A DNA stretch of 5,178 bases, from the NCBI GenBank assembly GCA_029907755.1, contig JARYLH010000099.1, positions 1-5,178 of the forward strand, read 5' to 3'. This DNA comes from Candidatus Methanosuratincola sp. GTDB lineage: Archaea; Thermoproteota; Methanomethylicia; Methanomethylicales; Methanomethylicaceae. Under the pieces are notes generated by a model that was given only the letters and a program-made list of their open reading frames with translations, was not told the DNA's origin and did no database searches. Each line of letters begins with the position of its first letter. Positions within the stretch are counted from its first letter, which is position 1. Shown here piece after piece: positions 1 to 5,178 of the stretch. Both the position numbers and the translations under genes were made by a program.

Positions 1-893
1 GGAAAGTGGATGTCGGCGGGACGGTCTATGACACGCCGGCATTGATAGAGCTGCCCATTGGAGACTACACTGTGACAGAAATCATGCCGCTGGAAGACTG
101 CTGGATTAACACGACACCGAGCAGCGTTGACGTCACGGTCGACGCGGAGTACGAGCCGATGTACGCCACTGGCTTCACAGTGGGGGATATTGTATCAGTC
201 AATTTTGATCCTTATAATCCTACAAGCCAAATAGACCGTCTCAACCCATCCAACGCGCTAGGTCCATTTGACGCAACTGCTCCTTCCGGCGTCAGTGACT
301 ACTTCTTCGCCACCGGGGCAAGGACATGGAGCCACTACACTTTTGCAGACAAATTCTGGAATGTGCTTGGATTACCTGATATCGAGTTTGCTGAAGTCAC
401 TTGGGGTACAGGAGGATCTTGGCACACAGAGGCAATGAAGGTCTATCTAACTGGCGCAACAGTAAAAGACGCAGATGGGAATCTTGTTGAATACGGCGCA
501 ACTGATGATGGAATCGGTTACTATGCGGGCATCGCTTGGAACAGAATAGGGTTGGAATACATTGACGATGCAACAAGGCTTGCAGTTACAGAGAGCTACT
601 TCTCAGGCACTCGTAACTTTGCAAACAACGTATTCTACCGCAGCGGACCATATGGAACTTACACGCAGTTCCACTTGCCAGACGAAGTTGTTTATGCAGA
701 AGGAGTTTACCTGGTGGATATCACTGCAGACGTCTACAACATGGCTTACCCAGCAACATACTTGGACGTCTCCGGTACGGGTGCGCTTGTGACACTCAAC
801 AGCACAGCTTGGGATGTAATTAACTATGACCATGATTTATATTTTTTAAATACGCTTATATACAATTTTGAGCGATATAAAAACGGGGTCTAA
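1..893 (+). CDS. Partial surface/adhesin-like protein with a SpaA-type repeat (C-terminal part)
   Basis: The reading frame is open from base 3, so the gene begins upstream; the GTG at 6 is probably an internal valine. The first ~75 visible residues look like a SpaA/Cna-B prealbumin-like repeat: the strand-turn motif IELPIGDYTVTEIMP, a following VDVTV strand, and a closing VSVNFDPYNP strand. Such repeats are stalk modules of surface adhesins and also occur in viral structural proteins. Residues ~95-275 form a tyrosine/tryptophan/glycine-rich, probably all-beta domain I do not recognise (e.g. LPDEVVYAEGVYLVDIT). No transmembrane or sortase-type anchor is visible at the C-terminus; the last ~20 residues are encoded by strongly AT-rich DNA that also looks like a promoter. 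GC is about 57% over 1-180, about 47% over 181-840 and 20% over 831-880 (hand counts), and arginine codons are mixed rather than AGG-dominated as in the sheath. The protein could be a viral receptor-binding or decoration protein, or a host surface protein beside a provirus. Family call for the repeat is moderate; overall function is unknown. Confidence 0.55.
   Translation, partial: KVDVGGTVYDTPALIELPIGDYTVTEIMPLEDCWINTTPSSVDVTVDAEYEPMYATGFTVGDIVSVNFDPYNPTSQIDRLNPSNALGPFDATAPSGVSDYFFATGARTWSHYTFADKFWNVLGLPDIEFAEVTWGTGGSWHTEAMKVYLTGATVKDADGNLVEYGATDDGIGYYAGIAWNRIGLEYIDDATRLAVTESYFSGTRNFANNVFYRSGPYGTYTQFHLPDEVVYAEGVYLVDITADVYNMAYPATYLDVSGTGALVTLNSTAWDVINYDHDLYFLNTLIYNFERYKNGV
842..862 (+). promoter_or_regulatory. 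Putative archaeal promoter (tandem TATA-box-like elements) of the tail operon
   Basis: Two TATA-like elements are visible: TTTAAATA at 845-852 and CTTATATA at 855-862. The surrounding 831-880 stretch is only 20% GC, whereas the downstream genes are in the high 50s. Archaeal transcription starts about 25-27 bases past the TATA centre, which gives starts near 875 and 885. The second would leave a leader of about ten bases before the TTG at 895. There is no strong Shine-Dalgarno ahead of either possible sheath start, which fits a leaderless or short-leader mRNA. The elements lie inside the end of the preceding reading frame. This is inferred from motif and position only; in a bacterium, TTATAT-like sequence could also act as a -10 box. 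Confidence 0.45.
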
Positions 894-2250
894 TTTGGTA
901 CGAATTCTACCAGGCGTAGAGGTTCAGGTAGTCAAGGAGATAGTGCCCCAGCAGCTCCACCCGTCTGGAGTCGTCGGGATTATCGGGACCGCCGAGAAGG
1001 GGCCGATCCTGACGCCAGTCCCGGTCACCAGCTACAGGGAGTATCAGGAGAAGTTCGGTTCTGACCCCTCGTTCAGCCTGACGAAGGAGGCCAGGATTTG
1101 CTTCATGAATGGTGTATTCGAGGTCTTTGCGACCCGCATAGAGGCCGCTGGGACAACGAATGCATCCGCACTGTTGAAGGACGCGGAGGGGGAGGAGGCG
1201 CTGAGGCTTGAAGCAAAGGAAGTGGGGGAATCCGGGAACAAGCTGAGGTACTCGGTCTCAGCTGGCGCGATAGAGGGCTCTTTCTCGCTCCAGATTACAG
1301 ACGGGACGAGGTTTGAGGCGTTCGACAACATCACAATGGACAGGTCGAGCGAGCTATATGCGGTCGATGTGATAAACAGGGGCTCGAAGCTTGCGACCGC
1401 AAAGGACCTCGGGAAGCGGGGCAAAGCAGCCACCAGGCTGCTGATGGTCGGCGAGGGGCAGTTCGAGGGCGGCGTCACTGCGAAGCCAGATCCTTCATCC
1501 TACGAAAAGGCGCTCGAGATGCTCGAGATGGAGGAGGACGTTGACGTTGTCTTTGTAGCGGATTGCTGGGATCCGAAGGTCCACGCAATGGTCGACGCGC
1601 ATTGCATGAACATGAGCAAGGACGCCAAGAACCGCATCGGGATCGGCACGGTCGGACCCGGCGAGAGCATCCAGGACATAGTCAAGAGGACAAGCGCGCT
1701 AGCCAGCGACAGGTTCGTGCTTGTCGCCCCGTACGGCGTCGCCGGTGCGGTTGCCGGGCTGATAAGCAGGCTGAACTACTACGAGTCGCCGACATTCAAG
1801 GCGCTGACGGGGATCGCCGAGCTCGAGAGGAGGTATACTCCCTCCGAGCTGATGGAGCTGCTCAAGGCAGGGGTGCTCCCGATTGAGGCGCGGCGGGGCA
1901 GGGGGCTGATCGTCGAGAAGGCGATCACCTCGAGCAAGGAGCAGATCAGCGTGATCAGGATTGCCGACCATGCGGTGAGGGGCACCAAGAACATCTCCGA
2001 GAACTTCATCGGGACTCTAAACACGGCTCAAGGGAGGGGCGCGCTGAAGGAGAAGATCACTGAGTTCCTGATCCAGATGGAGAGGGAGAACGCGATAGTC
2101 CCGAGCACAGACGGCAAGGAGCCGGCATTCCTGGTTGACGTCTATTCCTCACAGATGGATTTCGCGCAAGGGGTAGTCCGCGTTGACATAGCGGTGAGGC
2201 CGGTGAGGGCGATGGATTACATCTATGCTACCATAACGGTCCAGGCGTGA
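868..2250 (+). CDS. Contractile tail sheath protein
   Basis: This is the sheath subunit that polymerises around the tail tube and contracts to drive it through the host envelope. The family pattern is clear along the whole length. An N-terminal PGVEV followed by SGVVGIIGTAEKGP (residues ~14-46) matches the usual PGVYVEE...GxxGxAxxGP start. A central Rossmann-like region contains DVVFVADCWDP (~226-235), then NRIGIGTVGPGES and the conserved ESPTFKALTG (~305-315). The C-terminal domain has ISENFIGTLNTAQGRGALKEKI and ends with GVVRVDIAVRPVRAMDYIYATITVQA, the terminal strand that links neighbouring subunits. At 460 residues it is a compact, uninterrupted sheath. The start is uncertain: TTG 868 overlaps the upstream frame by 26 bases, while TTG 895 places PGVEV at residue 5, closer to family norms. 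Both are TTG and no in-frame ATG occurs before about 1107. Arginine is overwhelmingly encoded by AGG. It is the first gene of a tightly packed tail operon. Family assignment is secure. Confidence 0.93.
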   Translation: MSDIKTGSNLVRILPGVEVQVVKEIVPQQLHPSGVVGIIGTAEKGPILTPVPVTSYREYQEKFGSDPSFSLTKEARICFMNGVFEVFATRIEAAGTTNASALLKDAEGEEALRLEAKEVGESGNKLRYSVSAGAIEGSFSLQITDGTRFEAFDNITMDRSSELYAVDVINRGSKLATAKDLGKRGKAATRLLMVGEGQFEGGVTAKPDPSSYEKALEMLEMEEDVDVVFVADCWDPKVHAMVDAHCMNMSKDAKNRIGIGTVGPGESIQDIVKRTSALASDRFVLVAPYGVAGAVAGLISRLNYYESPTFKALTGIAELERRYTPSELMELLKAGVLPIEARRGRGLIVEKAITSSKEQISVIRIADHAVRGTKNISENFIGTLNTAQGRGALKEKITEFLIQMERENAIVPSTDGKEPAFLVDVYSSQMDFAQGVVRVDIAVRPVRAMDYIYATITVQA

Positions 2251-2253
2251 GGG

Positions 2254-2258
2254 GGTGA
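2254..2258 (+). promoter_or_regulatory. Shine-Dalgarno site GGTGA for the tail tube gene
   Basis: The sequence GGGGGTGA lies directly after the sheath stop codon, and its GGTGA core sits six bases before the GTG at 2265. GGTGA pairs with the 3' end of archaeal 16S rRNA. It settles GTG 2265 as the tube start, since no ATG lies near the observed N-terminus in that frame. Confidence 0.7.
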
Positions 2259-2264
2259 AGGGAA

Positions 2265-2663
2265 GTGTCAGAGTCCATAATATCCGCGAATGTGAGCAGC
2301 ATCACAGTAGACGGGAAGACCATACCAGGGCTGATGTCGATAGAGTACAAGATAGTCAGGAACCGCCAGAACATACACCACATAGGGGTCGACGAGAGGA
2401 TCGGCGTCGACTACGGCCCCATGTTCATCTCCGGGTCGATGCGGGTCAGGTCCACCTACCCTCCGTTCGACAAGAAACTGCTCAGCAGCGTGACTGAGAA
2501 GAACTCGTTCCAGCTCGTCGTGGAGCTGAAGAAGTGGGGCAGCACGGTGAAGAAGCTGATCTTCGACGACTGCTACCTCGAGGGGAAGAGCTTCGCGATG
2601 GACGCAAACGGCGTCGGGGTGACTGACTACAGCTGGACGGCGACTAGGCTCAGGGAGGAGTGA
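2265..2663 (+). CDS. Tail tube protein (gp19/Hcp-like fold)
   Basis: This is the inner tube subunit of the contractile tail; hexameric rings would stack to form the DNA conduit inside the sheath. Position directly after the sheath and size (132 residues, within the usual ~130-170 range) fit the family. The sequence is strand-rich: ISANVSSITVDGKTIPGLMSIEYKI forms the opening strands, and YGPMFISGSMRVRSTYPPFDKKLLSSV covers the middle barrel strands and helix. KLIFDDCYLEGKSFAMDANG (~97-116) then leads into the final strand TDYSWTATRL, a pattern typical of tube proteins in which an F-x-D-C-x-L strand precedes the last beta-hairpin. It starts with GTG behind a good GGTGA site, 14 bases after the sheath stop, so the two are almost certainly co-translated in an excess suited to stoichiometric polymers. 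The call rests on size, order and strand pattern rather than on an invariant motif. Confidence 0.88.
   Translation: MSESIISANVSSITVDGKTIPGLMSIEYKIVRNRQNIHHIGVDERIGVDYGPMFISGSMRVRSTYPPFDKKLLSSVTEKNSFQLVVELKKWGSTVKKLIFDDCYLEGKSFAMDANGVGVTDYSWTATRLREE
2654..2658 (+). promoter_or_regulatory. Shine-Dalgarno site GGAGG for the tail chaperone gene
   Basis: GGAGG lies inside the last codons of the tube gene, eight bases before GTG 2667. The following GAGTGAT also resembles the GGTGAT anti-SD partner. It supports GTG 2667 as the chaperone start, with the ribosome reloading across the TGA-TAG double stop of the tube gene (2661-2666). Confidence 0.6.
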
Positions 2664-2666
2664 TAG

Positions 2667-3050
2667 GTGGTAGAGAGCCCACGCCTGACTAAGCAGGCGA
2701 TACTCGAGGGAGCCAATGCGAGGGCGACGGTGCACATCAAGGAGTACGGGGCGGACGTTGTGATCCGCCCCCTGACTGACGGCGAACTGACAAAGGTCTT
2801 TGCCACGGTAGGCGCGGTGAGCCTCAAGGAGGATGGGACACCCGACTTCTCGAAGGTGGACCTCTCGAAGAACTTCGAGGCGCTCAGGCTGGTCGTCTCG
2901 ATGGGGATGGTCGAACCCAAGCTGACAGTAGAGGAGGTCGCATCGATGAAATTCGGTGTTCCTGAGTACATAGGCATGAAGATCCTCGAGATGAGCGGCG
3001 TGGCAGGCGTGGAGGGCCCTAAAAAAAAAGATGATGGACGAGTTCGTTAG
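2667..3050 (+). CDS. Tail assembly chaperone, short form (XkdN-like / gpG-analogue)
   Basis: This protein sits between the tail tube and the tape-measure slot, where tailed phages encode the chaperone that coats the tape measure during tail assembly and is not kept in the virion. The 127-residue product has the look of XkdN-like chaperones: an N-terminal arm (LTKQAILEGANARATVHIKEYG), then DVVIRPLTDGELTKVF (~31-45), a typical strand plus helix core. A helical remainder ends in LTVEEVASMKFGVPEYIGMKILEMSG. The last residues GPKKKDDGRVR are encoded by and just after a nine-A run, beyond which translation stops at 3048-3050. The end overlaps the next open frame by 20 bases, or by 56 counting the open stretch of that frame back to 2995. 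This is the classic arrangement of a chaperone whose minor form is extended by frameshifting. The role is inferred mainly from gene order, the RPLT motif and the slippery run; direct sequence similarity in this family is weak. Confidence 0.8.
   Translation: MVESPRLTKQAILEGANARATVHIKEYGADVVIRPLTDGELTKVFATVGAVSLKEDGTPDFSKVDLSKNFEALRLVVSMGMVEPKLTVEEVASMKFGVPEYIGMKILEMSGVAGVEGPKKKDDGRVR
3021..3029 (+). promoter_or_regulatory. A9 slippery run: probable programmed frameshift (or transcript slippage) site
   Basis: Nine consecutive A bases read as three lysine codons at the end of the short chaperone. The following open frame lies +1 (equivalently -2) relative to it. Because the run is homopolymeric, tRNA-Lys can re-pair perfectly after either shift. 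A GGAGGG Shine-Dalgarno-like hexamer at 3011-3016 ends four bases before the run, a close spacing like that which favours +1 shifting in bacterial prfB. A five-pair hairpin, AGCCC/GGGCT around a GGAG loop (3052-3065), lies 22 bases downstream; that is farther than usual for a stimulator. The shifted product would be ...GPKKKMMDEFV... and about 190 residues long. Frameshifting between the two tail chaperone frames is conserved in many tailed phages; most cases are -1, while +1 and -2 cases are known. RNA polymerase slippage on A9, or a homopolymer sequencing error, are alternatives. Confidence 0.65.
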
Positions 3051-3240
3051 GAGCCCGGAGGGGCTGGAGCTCGCGGTCCTCTGCCTAGACTGCGGTTACA
3101 GGCTTGCCGACAGACCTGGCGACCTGACCAGGGATCAGATACTCTTCCTGACAGCCGCAATGGCGCACAGGCAGAGGGTCGCGGAGGCTGCAAGGCTGGC
3201 CGCAGAAGGGATCACCCGGATCGAGGTGGTAGAGGACTAA
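3031..3240 (+). CDS. Tail assembly chaperone, frameshifted C-terminal extension (gpT-analogue)
   Basis: This short frame most likely is not an independent gene but the C-terminal part of a ~190-residue chaperone made by shifting at the A9 run. In phage lambda the equivalent T domain recruits the tail tube subunit, while the G domain binds the tape measure. The 69 visible residues are predicted helical (EGLELAVLCLDCGYRL, LTRDQILFLTAAMAHRQRVAEAARLAAEG). The frame is open back to 2995, just after a TGA at 2992, so only a shift inside 2995-3050 could join it to the upstream gene. It could alternatively be translated alone from ATG-ATG at 3031/3034, with the GGAGGG at 3011-3016 as a distant (14 base) ribosome site. 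The CxxC (LCLDC) is not part of an obvious metal site. The start coordinate given is that of the separate reading. Confidence 0.65.
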   Translation: MMDEFVRSPEGLELAVLCLDCGYRLADRPGDLTRDQILFLTAAMAHRQRVAEAARLAAEGITRIEVVED

Positions 3241-3272
3241 AGAGCCCCCATAAAAAGAGTGGACCGGAGATC

Positions 3273-5012
3273 ATGAGTACAATCTGGGATCTTTTGAGCA
3301 GGAGGCTCATGCAGGGGTACGCAGGCGCAGGAGGTAGCACACTCAGGGCTTGCTTCACGGTGACTGGAGTTTGGGCATCGTCCAGGACGCTGAAGGCAGT
3401 GCTCGGGAGCCTCAGGTCTCTACTTTGGTCTTTCTCCAAGGTCCAAGAGGCGGTCAGGGTAGCAATCACTGGGGTTGCTGTGATTACGAGGGTTTCTGCA
3501 TCGCATGCCGGAGCTGCCATTTGGTCTCGTCCTAAAGGCAGATCCGTACCAAGGTCCGGCGCAACTGCACCAAGAAAGGGCGGAATTCCCTCTCCAAAGC
3601 GGGGGAGAGCGCCGCTCACTGTGGTCCTGAGCCTTTCAGCCGCAGGGAGCGTGGCAAAGGCTGCGGCCGCGTACTCCAGCGCAATCTCCAGTTCTATGCC
3701 CCCTGCTTTTGCGCCATGCCAGAATGCAACAGGAGGAGCCACCCAAGCGGTTGAGGGCATTCGTGCGGAACCCGAGGTGGAGGAAAGCAGGGGAGTCCGC
3801 ACGCCAGACCCTCCGGCAGGAACAGTGATCGGAGGAGCCCCTGCTCCAGCCGCGACAAGAGACCGGTCCCAAAAGGAGACCGGAAAAGGGGTCGGGAGAA
3901 GGGTGGCGCAGACCCCTAGTTACAGCGGCTTGGCACTTTCATCCAGTTTTCTGGCAACCGCGGCGCTGCTCGGAACACGGGCGACTGCTGCATTCTCAGG
4001 CGCCGCTGGGAGTGCTTTCCATGGAAGGACACCTCGGGCCCTGCCTCTCGGATGGAAGGCGGCTGGCGCCGCACCGGCAGCCACCCCAGAGCAGACAATC
4101 GCTACTCTCCCTTCGGCAGGCAAGCAACCGCCCACCAGAATGAAGCTCCCGGAGCTCCAGCCGCTGCGGGATGGGATGGGCAGCACAGGGGGCGTTGCAG
4201 AAGGGGCAGCGATCTCAGGAACTGGAATCAAGGTGTCGGAAGCGGCGGAGATGGCGGAGAAGCAGCTCCCGCGATCCCCGAAACCGACCGGGACCGCAGA
4301 GGCAGTTGGTGAATGGAGGGCGCCGCCCGAAGCAGCCGGGATCGCACTAGCTAGGGCCTCAGAAGCGGGGGGCGCATCATTGGGCGACGGATCGGAAAGG
4401 CTCGCACACCCGCAGGGGGAGGCCGGATCAGGGGAGGCGGCATTTTTGCCCCTCGCCGCCGCTATTGAGAGCGCAGAGTTCCGCAGGGCTGCTTGCGTCT
4501 TGAAGCCCATCTTCGGGGCAGTTTCCCCTGCGCTATTTGCACTTTCTGTACCAACCATAGCACTCATGCTGCCTGGCCGGAAGAGCGTGCCTGCACCATC
4601 GGCCCAAGCTTTTCCCATCAGGCAGGCTGCTGCCGAGCAGGCTGCAGCCCCGGGAGCGCCTTCCGCTAGACCCTTGCAGGGGAGCGGGTTGCCAGGCACA
4701 TTGAAGGCGGCGGTGCCCCTTTCGGTGCCCAACTTGGCTGCTTTGGCTGAGGAGGTCAGATCCAGCATAGTCGCGCCGCAGCTCGCAATCCCCGCTGGAA
4801 TTGGGTCAAGATCGGGCATTGACGAGGATTACGAGAGAACGGCGGAGAATCTCCCGGTTCCAATGGAGCTCGAAGAGCCCCAAGTATACCCAATGCAAAG
4901 GGAAGTTAGGGTCAATGTAGCGGTTGAGGGCGGCGAGGATCTCCTGGAGCTCCAGAGGAAGATCTCGAGGATACTCGAGGACGAGATGCGGAGGCATTAC
5001 GGTGAGGGATGA
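3273..5012 (+). CDS. Tape-measure-position protein, Ala/Pro/Gly-rich
   Basis: The gene follows the chaperone pair and precedes a baseplate-type gene, exactly where the tape measure protein (tail length ruler) lies in tailed phages. The strongest protein-level support is the C-terminus: strand REVRVNVAVEGGED (~543-556), then helix LLELQRKISRILEDEMRRHY, an ending seen in many tape measure proteins. The N-terminus is amphipathic to hydrophobic (to ~residue 75). Two further hydrophobic stretches lie at ~222-240 (LALSSSFLATAALL) and ~412-432 (PIFGAVSPALFALSVPTIALML), as expected for segments that may insert in the host membrane. Unusually, the bulk (~75-540) is rich in alanine, proline, glycine, arginine and serine with no clear coiled coil. 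Start ATG 3273 has GGAG three bases upstream; ATG 3309, behind GGAGG at 3301-3305, is an alternative. At 579 residues a fully helical ruler would span roughly 87 nm at 0.15 nm per residue, but proline makes full helicity unlikely. Long open frames on the opposite strand (3212-3802, 3920-4819) appear to be a by-product of GCN/GGN-rich codons. Confidence 0.62.
   Translation: MSTIWDLLSRRLMQGYAGAGGSTLRACFTVTGVWASSRTLKAVLGSLRSLLWSFSKVQEAVRVAITGVAVITRVSASHAGAAIWSRPKGRSVPRSGATAPRKGGIPSPKRGRAPLTVVLSLSAAGSVAKAAAAYSSAISSSMPPAFAPCQNATGGATQAVEGIRAEPEVEESRGVRTPDPPAGTVIGGAPAPAATRDRSQKETGKGVGRRVAQTPSYSGLALSSSFLATAALLGTRATAAFSGAAGSAFHGRTPRALPLGWKAAGAAPAATPEQTIATLPSAGKQPPTRMKLPELQPLRDGMGSTGGVAEGAAISGTGIKVSEAAEMAEKQLPRSPKPTGTAEAVGEWRAPPEAAGIALARASEAGGASLGDGSERLAHPQGEAGSGEAAFLPLAAAIESAEFRRAACVLKPIFGAVSPALFALSVPTIALMLPGRKSVPAPSAQAFPIRQAAAEQAAAPGAPSARPLQGSGLPGTLKAAVPLSVPNLAALAEEVRSSIVAPQLAIPAGIGSRSGIDEDYERTAENLPVPMELEEPQVYPMQREVRVNVAVEGGEDLLELQRKISRILEDEMRRHYGEG
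5001..5005 (+). promoter_or_regulatory. Shine-Dalgarno site GGTGA for the last gene
   Basis: GGTGAGGG at the end of the tape-measure-slot gene precedes ATG 5009 by only three bases and GTG 5015 by nine. The ATG overlaps the upstream TGA as ATGA, the usual coupled-translation arrangement; the better SD spacing of GTG 5015 keeps that start possible. Confidence 0.55.
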
Positions 5013-5178
5013 GCGTGTACATCAAGCTTGACGACATTGACCTGATAAAGCGCGTTGACGAGGAGGGCGCCACTGTCGAGATAAGAAGCGTCCATGAGGT
5101 CCATGTCTCGGCGAGGAGGAAGGTCGTCGAGCTTCCCGTTCCTGGATCGCAATCGAACATCTTCCAGGACATGGGGAG
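5009..5178 (+). CDS. Partial baseplate/hub-proximal tail protein (N-terminal part)
   Basis: Fifty-six residues plus a partial codon are visible before the window ends, with no stop codon. The start overlaps the previous stop by four bases. The fragment opens with a strand-rich segment (MSVYIKLDDIDLIKRVDEEG, then ATVEIRSVHEVHVSARRKV) and continues as ELPVPGSQSNIFQDMG (~41-56). Many tail proteins encoded just after the tape measure start with a pattern of this kind, a short strand pair followed by ELPG...NxxQDxG before a beta-sandwich; these act at the tube-baseplate junction and often carry a later LysM or hub domain. Position, coupling and this motif together suggest such a protein. The rest of the gene is needed to tell which baseplate component it is. 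Confidence 0.55.
   Translation, partial: MSVYIKLDDIDLIKRVDEEGATVEIRSVHEVHVSARRKVVELPVPGSQSNIFQDMG

Noticed and set aside
842..847. T6 tract as an archaeal-type terminator of the adhesin gene
   Set aside because: A single six-T run lies before the stop codon of the frame it would terminate, and it is better explained as part of the AT-rich promoter region.
897..911. Short inverted repeat ggta/tacc around cgaattc near the sheath start
   Set aside because: The arms are only four bases long and the site is inside the coding region; too weak to call an operator or terminator.
1044..1478. 144-codon minus-strand open frame within the sheath gene
   Set aside because: It lies wholly inside the securely identified sheath; its serine-rich product is the antisense of Glu/Arg/Gly-rich codons.
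2268..2735. 155-codon minus-strand open frame over the tail tube gene
   Set aside because: It is antisense to the tube gene and the start of the chaperone; the His/Val/Leu-rich product has no family features.
3212..3802. 196-codon minus-strand open frame across the chaperone/tape-measure boundary
   Set aside because: It crosses two same-strand gene ends, has no recognisable domain and would interrupt an otherwise co-directional operon.
4622..4645. Direct repeat of gcaggctgc (4622-4630 and 4637-4645)
   Set aside because: It is a two-copy, 9-base repeat encoding alternating QAAA-type residues in an alanine-rich protein; chance or codon repetition explains it and there is no wider array.
3920..4819. 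299-codon open frame on the minus strand opposite the tape-measure-slot gene
   Set aside because: It runs antisense to a gene that fits the operon order and has a recognisable C-terminal ending. Its own product is low-complexity Ala/Pro/Ser with no motif, as expected when GCN/GGN-rich codons are read backwards.

Overview
The window reads as the tail module of a contractile-tailed (myovirus-type) virus or provirus, most likely of an archaeal host. A tailocin-like particle derived from such a virus is also possible. The archaeal reading rests on several signs seen together: TATA-box-like elements ahead of the sheath gene, GGTGA-type ribosome binding sites, GTG and TTG starts, and AGG as the dominant arginine codon in the sheath. 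None of these is decisive alone, and no taxonomic marker gene is present.

Layout, all on the + strand: (1) positions 1-893 hold the 3' part of a gene for a secreted or surface-exposed, beta-rich protein. It begins with a SpaA/Cna-B-like (prealbumin-like) repeat and is clearly lower in GC than what follows. (2) Around 842-862 the DNA is very AT-rich and carries TATA-box-like elements that probably drive the tail operon. (3) From 868 to the window end is a tightly packed operon in canonical myovirus order: tail sheath, tail tube, a pair of overlapping tail assembly chaperones joined by an A9 slippery run, a tape-measure-position protein, and the start of a baseplate or hub-proximal protein. Intergenic gaps are 0-32 bases and two boundaries overlap.

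In the working model, the tube protein polymerises around the tape measure protein, assisted by the chaperone and its frameshifted longer form. The sheath then polymerises around the tube, and the last, partial protein would belong to the tube-initiation or baseplate end. The chaperone pair and tape-measure slot argue for a true phage-like tail rather than an Afp/PVC-type extracellular injection system.

The points most worth a second look are the frame geometry at the A9 run (it needs +1 or -2, not the common -1), the unusual alanine/proline/glycine-rich tape-measure-slot protein, and the sharp compositional and functional boundary between the adhesin-like gene and the tail operon. No tRNA, rRNA, CRISPR array, insertion sequence or attachment site was seen. 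No stretch above 300 bases lacks a gene.
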